This document shows positions 8,401 through 15,441 of a DNA stretch of 18,072 nucleotides, piece by piece (position 1 is the first letter of the stretch; every line of letters begins with the position of its first letter). Source of the stretch: Trebonia sp036509215 (GTDB lineage: Bacteria > Actinomycetota > Actinomycetes > Streptosporangiales > Streptosporangiaceae); assembly GCA_036509215.1 (NCBI GenBank), contig DATCGA010000437.1, forward strand, positions 1 to 18,072, given 5' to 3'. The position numbers were made by a program, and so were the translations under genes. The notes below the pieces were generated by a model, which did not search any database, was not told the origin of the DNA, and was given only the letters and a program-made list of their open reading frames with translations.

Positions 8401-9906
8401 GATCGGGTCGCCCCACAGGTAGAGGCCGTGCGAGTCGGCCGGCACGACCAGCGCCGTCTGCTCCGGCGAGTGGGCGGCGAGGAAGGCGGCCGCCTGGTAC
8501 CAGTAGCCGGGCACCCGGCTGAACGAGCCGGGCTGCAGCACCTGTCCCGACAGCTGCGGGACCGCCAGCCCGAGCAGGACAACCGCCGCCAGCGGGGCGA
8601 GGGCCGCGCTCCTCGGCACCCGGCCGGCCCGCAGCGGCAGGTCGCCGCGCATCCAGCGGGACATCGCGTGCGCGCACCCGAGGGCGAGCGCGACGGCGAC
8701 GACCGGCTCGATCTTGTAGAGGGTGCGCAGCGGTGCCAGCGCGCCGTTGAAGACCGCATCCACCGGTCCGCTGAGGGGGCCGCCGAGCGGGCCGAAGTAG
8801 CCCGTCAGGGCCACTGCGGAGGCAAGGCCGACGCAGCCGAGGAGCCAGCGTCGCGACGGCATGTCCGACCGGGCCAGCCCGTAGAGTCCCGCCCCGGCGG
8901 CGGCGGCCGACGCCAGGATCGCCGCCGCCGAGGTGATCTCGGACCAGCCCGCCGACAGCCACGGGGTGCCGAGATTCAGGTAGGCGGTCCAGTTGCCGGT
9001 CCCGCGCAGGAACGCGGCCGCCGACATGAACCGGAGGGTGCTGCCGGACTGCTCGATGTAGGGCAGGAAGTTGACCGAGTACTTGCCCTGCAGCAGCAGC
9101 GGGATCAGCCACCACGCCGTCCCCGCGAGCACCGCCGCGACCCATTTCGCGAACAGCGTCAGCCGAAGCCGACCGCCGGCGGTGACGAGGATGAACAGGG
9201 CCGGCAGGACCAGGACGTAGCCGGTGGAGGCCGCGTTGACGCCGCCCATCGCCGCGACCGACAACCCGGACAGCGCCACCGCCCGCCCGGCGGGCCGGCC
9301 GCGGACCGCGCCGACTAGCGGCAGGATCGCCCACGGGACCATCAGTCCGGGCAGCGCGGCGGCGGAGGTCGACCCGATCACGATCGTGAACGTCGGCCAC
9401 AGCACGAACATCGTGGCCGCCACCAGGCGCGAGCCGTCGGTTCCGATCTGCAGCGCCCGCGCCAGCTTGACCAGGCCCGCGAACCCGACGGTGATGAGCA
9501 CGGCCAGCCAGAGGCGCTCGATCAGCCAGATCGGCACGTGCGCGAGCTGGCCGAGGAGGAAGAACGGGGCCATCGGGATCGCGTAGCCGATGTACTGGTT
9601 CTGCAGCGTGCCGAACCACTCGAGCGGATTCCAGAGCGGCCACAGCCGCGCCAGGAAGCCCGCGGCGTCGATATCCACCCCGAGCTTGGTGTCGAAGATC
9701 ATCCGGCCGGTGTCGGTGCCGGCGAACACCAGCAGGGCGATGAGGAAGACGGCCAGGAAGCACCAGCGGTCGCGCAGCCGAACCGGCGACCCCGCCGACC
9801 CCGGGGGTCCCGGCACGCGGGGCCATTCGAGCCGCAACGGCGGCCGGCCGGCCTCGGCGTACCGGGCCAGCGCCGTCGAGCGCCGCCCGGGATCGAGGTC
9901 GGTCAC
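5431..9906 (-). CDS. aftD: AftD-like alpha-(1->3)-arabinofuranosyltransferase (DUF3367 family)
   Basis: Giant membrane glycosyltransferase of 1491 residues; M. tuberculosis AftD is about 1400. AftD enzymes transfer arabinofuranose from decaprenyl-phosphoryl-arabinose onto arabinan outside the membrane. Domains: a short cytoplasmic N-terminus; about ten or more helices over 48-455, with FDTKLGVD (71-78) in the first loop as the likely GT-C acidic site; a large extracytoplasmic region (456-1270) with two discoidin/F5-8C carbohydrate-binding-like modules (about 743-860, containing DDDASTAWAEG and GQWIQIGF; and about 963-1065, containing YGPDNLLSS); then C-terminal helices near 1273-1296, 1376-1402 and 1412-1460. 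The loop at 1300-1372 is low-complexity with VGRW repeats. GTG at 9906 overlaps the preceding stop as GTGA, whereas a start further upstream would lie inside the methyltransferase gene. Family assignment is strong; true arabinan specificity in this organism is inferred. Confidence 0.87.
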   Translation of the reverse strand: MTDLDPGRRSTALARYAEAGRPPLRLEWPRVPGPPGSAGSPVRLRDRWCFLAVFLIALLVFAGTDTGRMIFDTKLGVDIDAAGFLARLWPLWNPLEWFGTLQNQYIGYAIPMAPFFLLGQLAHVPIWLIERLWLAVLITVGFAGLVKLARALQIGTDGSRLVAATMFVLWPTFTIVIGSTSAAALPGLMVPWAILPLVGAVRGRPAGRAVALSGLSVAAMGGVNAASTGYVLVLPALFILVTAGGRLRLTLFAKWVAAVLAGTAWWLIPLLLQGKYSVNFLPYIEQSGSTLRFMSAAAFLRGTGNWTAYLNLGTPWLSAGWSEITSAAAILASAAAAGAGLYGLARSDMPSRRWLLGCVGLASAVALTGYFGPLGGPLSGPVDAVFNGALAPLRTLYKIEPVVAVALALGCAHAMSRWMRGDLPLRAGRVPRSAALAPLAAVVLLGLAVPQLSGQVLQPGSFSRVPGYWYQAAAFLAAHSPEQTALVVPADSHGLYLWGDPIDDPLEPLATSPWAERELVPYGGLGSQVFLDTAEQAVESDQAVPGLPVYLNRAGIRYVVVRNDLDPATIGYVSPQIINQTLALSGFSRVASFGPAISSSVSYLAQPLTPGPVASYPAVEIFQAANPAWRPSGPVAALPVSKTVLDNGGPDSLLALAGQGVVTSQPAVIAGDPLPVRPDLWAVTDGQRRADENFGQTSQNVSFTYTATETNPPDDQFGASGDPPKQLLPVPAAGHQTVAVLSGAAQVTASSYGSWLEEAPQYDPVNAFDDDASTAWAEGSAYTPVGQWIQIGFDHPLDLPATIGIQLLADSPTRSAASEVQVSTAAGSVSTSLAYTGATQALRVQPGPTSWLRVTITAASDVVPGAPGAGFTGVLIPGVKVTRYLQPAQDPAGAQAASAVYSFHQQAADPAVTPGPQASQVLARTFQTSAGQFSLTATAVATPSAALNRLIPSLAPASGSAVRVTASSSWDSLPKYGPDNLLSSAVGLPWLASSTDANPRLQLTWAGKRTIGELVLSPASGTATFPATVEAASPQGARLARVGQGGVVRLVPPLRTDQLTISFPGTQPVATSVDGLPEQLPVGLSKLTIPALADLPVAVPELGATFSLACGQGPSISIDGASYSTSVTGTVTDLIQSLPVQVRVCAPGGRLTLGSGRHWLLAAPSGALVVTDLDLATQPSSGAVSASASASAFAGQRAVRVLSWQADNSSLRVGPGAASYVEIHENFNAGWTATLNGRALTAVRLDGWQQAFIVPAGQGGVISLSYAPAAVYHAGLVVSALALAALIALALGLGLGSGSGWRPWRRVGHGVGRWVGRWVGRWARPRSGRWVLRRHRGADVDHVGDVDHVGEADHAAERSPAGAWRPFPGRPMARTVAVFVPLAVVIWLAGGPLVIAVPALACLGWRRPRWLPPVALGSMLFAGVAAATAGDPTAMGSGAFGGLAQACALVALTAALMPAIHRSAAREADGPAAASAAGSADGSAAGKAGAE
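5844..5897. repeat. Three 18-bp tandem repeats inside the AftD-like gene
   Basis: Three adjacent copies of an 18-base unit, of which the middle reads CGTGATCGACATCGCCAA (5862-5879); the outer copies differ at a few bases. Being a multiple of three it stays in frame, encoding a repetitive DVDHVG-type segment (protein residues about 1338-1355) in the loop between C-terminal membrane helices. Confidence 0.85.
5941..5988. repeat. Four 12-bp tandem repeats inside the AftD-like gene
   Basis: Unit CCAACGTCCGAC is present twice exactly (5941-5964), once with one change (5965-5976) and once more degenerate (5977-5988). On the coding strand it gives repeated VGRW tetrapeptides (residues about 1311-1322). 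The repeat keeps frame and suggests slippage-driven length variation of an interhelical loop. Confidence 0.88.
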
Positions 9907-10625
9907 GCCGTCCGCCGCAGGATCAGCAGCAGGTTCCAGGTCAGCACCTCGCGCAGCCACGGGACGCGGACCACCGGCCGGCACCAGCGCGGGTAGTAGC
10001 GCGGGCGGGCGTCGACGATCTCCACGTCGCCCAGCGACCGGATGAGCCGGAGCGTGGGCCCGATGTGGACCGGGTACAGCGTGCGGCCGACCAGGTGCTT
10101 GGGCTCCCGGCCGTGCCGCCTGCGGTAGCGCCGCTCGGCGAACTGCGGGCCGAGGAAATGCCACGGCGACATCTCGTGGCCGCCCCACGGCGAGTACCAG
10201 TTGCAGAACGACAAGTAAATCAGGCCGCCGGGCCTGGTGATCCGGATCATCTCGCCGATCAGGCCGATCGGGTCGGAGACGTGCTCGAGGACGTTGGATG
10301 AGAAGCAGATGTCGGCCCCGCCGTCGCGGACCGGCAGCCAGTATCCGTCGGCCAGCACCGCGCCCTCGGCAGCGCCGTCGTCGCCGAACAGCTCGGCCGG
10401 ATCGGGCTCGAACAGGAAGCAGTCGGCGCCGCGAGCGCGGAATTCGGCCGTGAAATAGCCGGCCCCGCCGCCGATGTCGACCACCGTTTTCCCGGCCGTC
10501 TCGCCGTACGCGGCCACCTGGCTGACCGCGTCTTCCGCGAGGCGGCGGTAGAACAGGCCCGGATCGGTCTGCTCGCGCAGGAACAACCGGAACAGTGACA
10601 GCGAGCGGCCCACGCCCTGACTCAT
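9903..10625 (-). CDS. Class I SAM-dependent methyltransferase, Rv0224c-like
   Basis: Cytoplasmic protein of 240 residues with a Rossmann-type SAM-binding fold. Motif I is VDIGGGAGYF (49-58), the acidic ribose-binding position is in LFEPD (71-75), motif IV is NVLEHV (111-116) and the post-motif is ITRPGG (129-134). The stretch CNWYSPWGGHEMSPWHFLG (141-159) is distinctive and recalls mycobacterial Rv0224c, which is linked to envelope glycosyltransferase genes. The ATG at 10625 shares one base with the upstream stop (TGATG), and GGAGGA lies a few bases upstream. Its own stop overlaps the AftD-like start as GTGA, so translation is probably coupled. The substrate is unknown; a sugar or lipid-linked glycan is plausible from context, and the Trm112-like protein at the end of the operon is a possible partner. 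Confidence 0.85.
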   Translation of the reverse strand: MSQGVGRSLSLFRLFLREQTDPGLFYRRLAEDAVSQVAAYGETAGKTVVDIGGGAGYFTAEFRARGADCFLFEPDPAELFGDDGAAEGAVLADGYWLPVRDGGADICFSSNVLEHVSDPIGLIGEMIRITRPGGLIYLSFCNWYSPWGGHEMSPWHFLGPQFAERRYRRRHGREPKHLVGRTLYPVHIGPTLRLIRSLGDVEIVDARPRYYPRWCRPVVRVPWLREVLTWNLLLILRRTA

Positions 10626-12325
10626 CAGCGTCCTCCCTGCAGCAGGAAAACCACCAGGTCCCGGCTGGCCAGGACGAGCCGGGAGCCGGGCAGCCGGGCC
10701 GCCGCGGCGATGCCTGCGGGCGGCTGGCCGGGCAGCGGGCCGGCGTCGACCAGCACGTACCGCACCCCGGCCGCCCGCAGCCTCGCGGTCAGCGGGCCGG
10801 GCTGGCCGAGCACGCGGTTGAACCGGATGGAGGCGGCGCTCTCCTGCCCGACGGTCTGGCGGCCGACGGTCAGGGCGTCGTTGTAGATCACGTCGCGGGA
10901 CAACAGCCGGGACCACGGGTCGAACACCGCCTCGCCGCCGTTCCACGGGTAGCGGCGGTACTGCGCCCACGGCAGCAGCAGGACCGTTCCCGGCTGCGGG
11001 TCGGAGTCGATCAGCTGCCGCGCGGTCATCCAGTCGGCTGGGTACTGCGCCGCGTGCAGCCGGCCGGTCGACCCCCATGCCATCCCCGGCAGCAGCAGGA
11101 CTGGCGCGAGGACGGCGAGCACCCCGAGGACGGGGGCGGCGGCGATCCGGGCGTCGCGTACCGCCCAGGCGACGGCGGCGCCCAGGCCGATCGCCTCGGC
11201 CAGCGCCAGCGCCGCGACGTACTGCTGGCCGTCCCGCAGCACCGCGAAGCCCGCCCAGGCCGAGATCAGGTCGGCTAGCAGGGCGCGGCCGGGCGCGGTC
11301 ACCCCGAGCGCGGCCACCGCCAGCCCGATCAGGCCGGCCACCCCGAGTCCGGGGCACAGCCGCATCGACCTGGCGCGCAGCAGGTAGCCAGCCGCGGCGG
11401 CGGCCACCGCCAGCAGCCAGCAGACGGTGCTGACGCCGCCGTAGCCGACCGGGACCGCCTGGGCGTTCCAGATGCCCGAGAGCAGCGCCAGGCTGCCGAG
11501 CGACCCGAACGGCGTGTCCGCCCTGGCCGCGAACAGGCTCGCACCGGAGGGGTCGGCCCGCACCGGCTCGATCAGCGACGGGATGATCCAGGGCAGGCTC
11601 AGCAGCACGCAGCCGGCCGCGACGACGCCGAGCCGCCGCGCTCGCTCGCTGCGACAGCCGCCGCGGGCCAGCGCGGTCGGCGCTGCCGCGAGGCCGGTGA
11701 TCACCATCCCGCCGAACCCGCCGACGGCGGCGGGAAGCAGCGCCAGCGCCAGCCGGGCGCGACCGATCCTGAGCGGCCCGGTGCACAGCGCCCGCAGCAC
11801 CCAGGGCAGTCCGGCGTACCCGAGCAGCAGCGCCCACTGGCCCATCGCCAGCCGCTCGGCCAGGTAGGGGTTCCAGCCATAGAACACCGCGGCCGCCAGG
11901 CTCGCGAGCAGCGGCGGCCGCGCGCCCCGGCGCGCCTGCCAGCAGTCGGCCAGCAGCGCGGCGGCGCCGGAGCAGGCGAGGACGAAGATCGCCAGCAGGA
12001 TGAGCTTCTGCAGGAGCTCGGCCGGGATGACGCGGGCGGCGACGGCGACGACGGCGTCGCTCGGCACCGGCCGGGCGGGGCCGCCCGACAGCCCCAGCAG
12101 GGCCGAGGAGAACGGCGGCGCGGGCACGAACACCATGTCATAGCTGAGCACGAAGCCGCGGCCAAGGGCCGGGCCGAGGGCCAGCAGGCCGAGCAGCAGC
12201 CCGGCCAGCGCGGGCCACCAGGCCGGGGACCGCCAGGCGGCTGAGGGCCACGATCGGGGAAGCCCGAGCGGTGCCGGCGCGGCGCGCTGCGGAAGGCTGG
12301 CCCCGGCCGTGCTGCCTCCGATCAT
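10625..12325 (-). CDS. Polytopic membrane protein, GT-C-like, Rv0226c-like
   Basis: Protein of 566 residues with many hydrophobic segments over about 35-420 and a soluble extracytoplasmic C-terminus of about 130 residues. After the first helix comes GFVLSYDMVFVP (57-68); the acidic residue D63 in this first loop, together with FYGWNPYLAERLAMGQW (148-164), suggests a GT-C glycosyltransferase-like fold related to mycobacterial Rv0226c, whose activity I do not know. The C-terminal domain contains LLLPWAQYRRYPWNGG and ends AGVRYVLVD.., resembling the C-terminal parts of other large mannosyl/arabinosyl membrane enzymes. The ATG at 12325 overlaps the upstream stop as ATGA; a farther in-frame ATG at 12370 lies inside the preceding gene and is less likely. 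It could be a glycosyltransferase or an accessory/transport protein for the same glycan. Confidence 0.72.
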   Translation of the reverse strand: MIGGSTAGASLPQRAAPAPLGLPRSWPSAAWRSPAWWPALAGLLLGLLALGPALGRGFVLSYDMVFVPAPPFSSALLGLSGGPARPVPSDAVVAVAARVIPAELLQKLILLAIFVLACSGAAALLADCWQARRGARPPLLASLAAAVFYGWNPYLAERLAMGQWALLLGYAGLPWVLRALCTGPLRIGRARLALALLPAAVGGFGGMVITGLAAAPTALARGGCRSERARRLGVVAAGCVLLSLPWIIPSLIEPVRADPSGASLFAARADTPFGSLGSLALLSGIWNAQAVPVGYGGVSTVCWLLAVAAAAAGYLLRARSMRLCPGLGVAGLIGLAVAALGVTAPGRALLADLISAWAGFAVLRDGQQYVAALALAEAIGLGAAVAWAVRDARIAAAPVLGVLAVLAPVLLLPGMAWGSTGRLHAAQYPADWMTARQLIDSDPQPGTVLLLPWAQYRRYPWNGGEAVFDPWSRLLSRDVIYNDALTVGRQTVGQESAASIRFNRVLGQPGPLTARLRAAGVRYVLVDAGPLPGQPPAGIAAAARLPGSRLVLASRDLVVFLLQGGR

Positions 12326-13038
12326 GTCTTGCGTGCTCGGGCCAGCAGGATCGACGCCGCCGCAGGCCATCGGCAGAACGCCCGGTCAAGCGGGCGCAGC
12401 GGCCGCGGCAGGTCGTGGTAGCAGGCGCCAGACAGCCGGATGGAGCCGAAGCCGCGCGCGGCCAGCAGCCCGATCAGCGCCCGGCTGGTGAACACGCGCA
12501 GGTGGCCGGCCACCTGGCTCCCCGGCCGGCCGAACACGCCGCGCAGGCTGACCTCGGTGAAGAGCGGCTGGACGCCGAGCGCGAGCAGGCCGCGGTTGTA
12601 CCAGGCCGCCAGATTGGGGGTGGACAGCAGCAGCGCGCCGCCGGGCTTGAGCACCCGCCGCGCCTCCTCGAGGGCGGAATCCGGGTCGACCAGATGCTCG
12701 ATCAGCTCGCTCATGACCACGACATCGGCGCAGCCGGAGGCGATGGGCAGGCCGGCCGGCTCCACCTCGGCTCGCACCACCGTGAGCCCGCGCGACCGGG
12801 CGCGGCGCAGCGAGTCGGCCGACCAGTCGAGGCCGACGATCCGGTGACCGGGGTTGACCTGCGCCGCCAGCAAGGTCGCGGCGCCGTCGCCGCAGCCGAC
12901 GTCCACGATCAGGGCGGGCGCACCCGCGCCCCGCAGCTCCTCCCGCAGCAGCCGCGCCCCCCGGCGGGCCCGGTCCTGGCCTGAGCTGGCGGGCACCTCG
13001 GGCTGCTCATAGAAGCTCCGCAGCGCCGCCGCGCTCAT
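12322..13038 (-). CDS. Class I SAM-dependent methyltransferase
   Basis: Protein of 238 residues with a classic methyltransferase core: motif I VDVGCGDG (45-52), the post-I acidic position in GLDWS (69-73), a motif IV region around MSELIEHLVDPD (109-120), and VLKPGG (129-134). The segment GHLRVFTS (178-185) is typical of type-11/12 methyltransferases found in polysaccharide gene clusters. The first 40 residues form a charged N-terminal extension. It starts at ATG 13038 overlapping the glycosyltransferase stop as ATGA and ends overlapping the next start as ATGA. It is not closely similar to the other methyltransferase of the operon, so the two probably act on different substrates or positions. 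The substrate is not identifiable; sugar O-methylation or lipid-carrier modification are possibilities from context. Confidence 0.84.
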   Translation of the reverse strand: MSAAALRSFYEQPEVPASSGQDRARRGARLLREELRGAGAPALIVDVGCGDGAATLLAAQVNPGHRIVGLDWSADSLRRARSRGLTVVRAEVEPAGLPIASGCADVVVMSELIEHLVDPDSALEEARRVLKPGGALLLSTPNLAAWYNRGLLALGVQPLFTEVSLRGVFGRPGSQVAGHLRVFTSRALIGLLAARGFGSIRLSGACYHDLPRPLRPLDRAFCRWPAAASILLARARKT

Positions 13039-14195
13039 CGCCCGTCCCGCCCGCGGCCCGCTCGCGCGACCGCGTCGTCCGCGACCCGGGCGAAGCCCTC
13101 GACCGCGAGCGACCAATGCAGTCGCTCCGCGTGCTCGCGCGCGGCCGCCCCCATCGCGGTCCTGGCCTGGTGGTTGAGCGCCAGGGAGGCCCAGGCGGAG
13201 GCGAAGTCGCCCTCGCTCGCGACCAGCACGCCGGTCTGGCCGTTGACGACGGAATCGCGCAGGCCGGGTACGTCGAAGCCGACGGCGGGGGTGCCGCGGA
13301 TGGCCGCCTCGGCCACCACCAGGCCCCAGCCCTCGATCAGGGCCGGGTGCACCAGCAGCCAGGCGGCGCAGAGCAGCCGGTGCTTCTCCTGCTCCGACAC
13401 CCGGCCGGTGACGATCACGCCGGGGCCGGCCATCGCCTCGATCCGCGCTCGCTCCGGGCCGTCGCCGGCGATGACCAGCGTGCCGCCGACGACCGGCCGG
13501 ACCCGGTTCCAGAGTTTCAGCAGCAAATCGATGCGCTTGTAGTCGGTCAGGCGGCCGAGGGCGAGAAACAGGGGCTGCGCTGAGCGGGGCGTGAGCGGGT
13601 CCGGCTGCACCACCCCGTTGCAGATCTGCCGGATGCGTCCGGCGTCGACGCCGGCCTGCCCGAGGGCCTCGGCGGTCGAGTTGGACACGGTCAGGAACAG
13701 GTTGTTCCGGTGCGCCCAGGGCATCAGGCGGCTCTCCGCGAACCGTCCCGCGGCCGCGACCGGAGCCGGGAAGCGCAGCCGCCACAGGTCGGTGTGCATG
13801 TGGTTGACGAGGCAGATCAGCGGGCGCCTGCACCACAGCGGGCTGAGGAACGGCATCCCGTTGCAGACCTCGACCACCAGGTCGGCGTCGCGCAGGTGGC
13901 GCCAGTAGCTCAGCGGCGCCCGCAGGAACTGGCTGTAGGTCCCGCCGTTGCTCGCCACCCGGTAGCCGCGCTCCGCCGTCGGTCCGCCGCAGAGCAGCGT
14001 CACCCGGTTCCCGCGGCCGAGCATCCCCTCCGCCAGCCGGTCCACCAGCACTTCCGACCCGCCCGCGCGCGGGCTGGCGAGATCGCGCCAGGCGATGAAC
14101 AGCACGTGCCGCCCGCGCCGATCCGGCCCCGCCTCCGCCTGCTCGGCCGGCTGCGCGGACCGGTGCGCAAGCCCGGTCGCGTCCCGGCCGATCAC
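13035..14195 (-). CDS. GT4-family glycosyltransferase, Rv0225-like
   Basis: Cytoplasmic GT-B glycosyltransferase of 386 residues, expected to transfer a nucleotide-activated sugar (UDP- or GDP-hexose) to a lipid or glycan acceptor with retention. The N-terminal domain has the GG(S)E motif at 45-48 after a beta strand (VLFIAWRD). The C-terminal donor-binding domain has LALGRLTDYKRIDLL (211-225) with conserved Arg/Lys, VIAGDGPERA (241-250) and the EX7E motif as EGWGLVVAE (E288, E296). It resembles mycobacterial Rv0225, which is neighboured by Rv0224c, Rv0226c and Rv0227c homologues of other genes here. GTG at 14195 overlaps the upstream stop as GTGA; this gives about 28 extra N-terminal residues, so an internal start nearer residue 29-31 is possible. 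Donor and acceptor are unknown. Confidence 0.87.
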   Translation of the reverse strand: MIGRDATGLAHRSAQPAEQAEAGPDRRGRHVLFIAWRDLASPRAGGSEVLVDRLAEGMLGRGNRVTLLCGGPTAERGYRVASNGGTYSQFLRAPLSYWRHLRDADLVVEVCNGMPFLSPLWCRRPLICLVNHMHTDLWRLRFPAPVAAAGRFAESRLMPWAHRNNLFLTVSNSTAEALGQAGVDAGRIRQICNGVVQPDPLTPRSAQPLFLALGRLTDYKRIDLLLKLWNRVRPVVGGTLVIAGDGPERARIEAMAGPGVIVTGRVSEQEKHRLLCAAWLLVHPALIEGWGLVVAEAAIRGTPAVGFDVPGLRDSVVNGQTGVLVASEGDFASAWASLALNHQARTAMGAAAREHAERLHWSLAVEGFARVADDAVARAGRGRDGR

Positions 14196-15262
14196 GACGT
14201 CCCCCGGGCGCCGGGCTCGAGAAAGGCCCGCCCGACGGAAGGCTCGCCCGCACCCGCGCCCGCAGCCGCCCGCTCGGCCGACGCCGACGCCGACGCGGTC
14301 GCCGGCCCCGACGCTGTCGTCGGAGCGCGCCGGCCGATCGCCAGCCCGATCCCGCCCCAGGCCAGATCGGAGATCGTCGTCCCCGCGCGGGCCAGCAGCG
14401 CCAGCGCGAGCGCGGCCGGGCGGTCGAGGGCCGGGGCCAGCGCGGCGATCAGGATAAGCTCGCGTGCCCCGATGCCGTTGGGGAAGACCACCAGCATCAG
14501 CGCCGCCGAGCAGGCCAGCGCGTAGCCGCCGACCGCCAGCAGCAGCGTCCCCGCGCCCCGCCCGGTCATGCTGTCAAGCAGCAGCCACACCTGCAGGCCG
14601 AGCAGCAGCCAGCCGAGCACCGTCCAGCCCGCCGCGAGCGCGAGCCCGCGCCAGGTCAGCCGCCGCTCAAGCGGCGGCAGCCGCAGGGCCCGCAGGGCCC
14701 GGTCGGTCAGCGCGCCGAGAACCGGCGGGCACAGGCAGACGCCGATCACCGGGAGCGCGGCCAGCGCCCATAGGTAGTGCCGCGCGGCCGCGGCCGAGGC
14801 CAGCGGCAGCGCGATGGCGGCCAGCGCCAGGCCGACGGCGACGGTCACCGCCAGCGCGGTCACGACCGAGGCGGCGCCCCGCCTGCGGGGGACGTAGTGG
14901 TCGTAGCCGAGCTCGACGTGGGCGGCGAACGACCAGATGGCGCCGGGCACGTACTTGGCCAGCTGGCTGACGAAGGTGATCCTGGCGGTGGTGGCGACCG
15001 GCAGCGGCGAGCCGAGGTCGGCCAGCAGCGCCCGCCAGGCCAGCATCATCGCCCCGGCCCCGGCCATGGCCGCGGCCACCGATCCCGCCGCCGCCGCCCA
15101 GCGCAGCCGGCCGAGGGCCAGGTGCACCCCCGGCCACTCCACCGCCAGGGCGTAGCCGCAGCACGCGAGCACGATCGCAAGCAGCCCGAGCCGCGCCGCA
15201 GGGCTCGCCCGCACCCAGATCAGCAGGCGCCGGACGCGGTCGATGCGAAGCCTTGTACGCAC
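14192..15262 (-). CDS. LPG-synthase-TM / UPF0104 integral membrane protein (possible flippase or glycan-lipid transporter)
   Basis: Protein of 356 residues with about eight hydrophobic segments; a conserved region reads FVSQLAKYVPGAIWSFAAH (about 97-115) and another VVFPNGIGARELILI near residue 270, both typical of the lysylphosphatidylglycerol synthase transmembrane family. The catalytic GNAT-like aminoacyl-transfer domain is absent, so it is not MprF. Stand-alone members often sit in polysaccharide clusters and are proposed to move or present lipid-linked intermediates, which would suit this operon. The C-terminal 50 residues are Ala/Ser/Gly-rich and variable. The start GTG at 15262 is backed by GAGGGG six bases upstream. 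It lies 41 bases after the DUF2613 microprotein gene and its stop overlaps the GT4 start as GTGA. Confidence 0.78.
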   Translation of the reverse strand: MRTRLRIDRVRRLLIWVRASPAARLGLLAIVLACCGYALAVEWPGVHLALGRLRWAAAAGSVAAAMAGAGAMMLAWRALLADLGSPLPVATTARITFVSQLAKYVPGAIWSFAAHVELGYDHYVPRRRGAASVVTALAVTVAVGLALAAIALPLASAAAARHYLWALAALPVIGVCLCPPVLGALTDRALRALRLPPLERRLTWRGLALAAGWTVLGWLLLGLQVWLLLDSMTGRGAGTLLLAVGGYALACSAALMLVVFPNGIGARELILIAALAPALDRPAALALALLARAGTTISDLAWGGIGLAIGRRAPTTASGPATASASASAERAAAGAGAGEPSVGRAFLEPGARGTS

Positions 15263-15303
15263 GTCGGGCCCCTCAGGCTACTGATGATGGGCGTCGGGCG
15301 GGT

Positions 15304-15441
15304 TCAGCGGGTGCCGTAGACGTAGATCGAGGAATTATTCGGGGTGCCGTTGGCCGCGTTGGACAGCACGTTCTCGGCGAAGACGACCGCCACGACGGCG
15401 ATGACGAGTCCGGCGACGATTGCGATGATCAGCCGTAGCAC
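15304..15441 (-). CDS. DUF2613-like 45-residue single-helix microprotein (Rv0236A-like)
   Basis: Short gene, easily missed. GTG at 15441 is preceded by a strong AAGGAGG nine bases upstream and the frame ends in TGA at 15304-15306. Residues 3-21 form one very hydrophobic helix (LRLIIAIVAGLVIAVVAVVF); the remainder is a short polar, probably extracytoplasmic tail ending SSIYVYGTR. The helix-plus-tail design and the YG.R ending resemble the DUF2613 family, of which mycobacterial Rv0236A lies next to aftD; here the homologue is the first gene of the operon carrying the AftD-like gene. It may be an assembly or stability partner of the large membrane glycosyltransferases. Function is unknown; translated similarity is short, so family assignment is moderate. 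Confidence 0.72.
   Translation of the reverse strand: MLRLIIAIVAGLVIAVVAVVFAENVLSNAANGTPNNSSIYVYGTR

Noticed and set aside
7514..9826. 770-codon minus-strand frame inside the AftD-like gene
   Set aside because: It is an out-of-phase shadow in the same strand; the other phase gives AftD-like helices and carbohydrate-binding modules.
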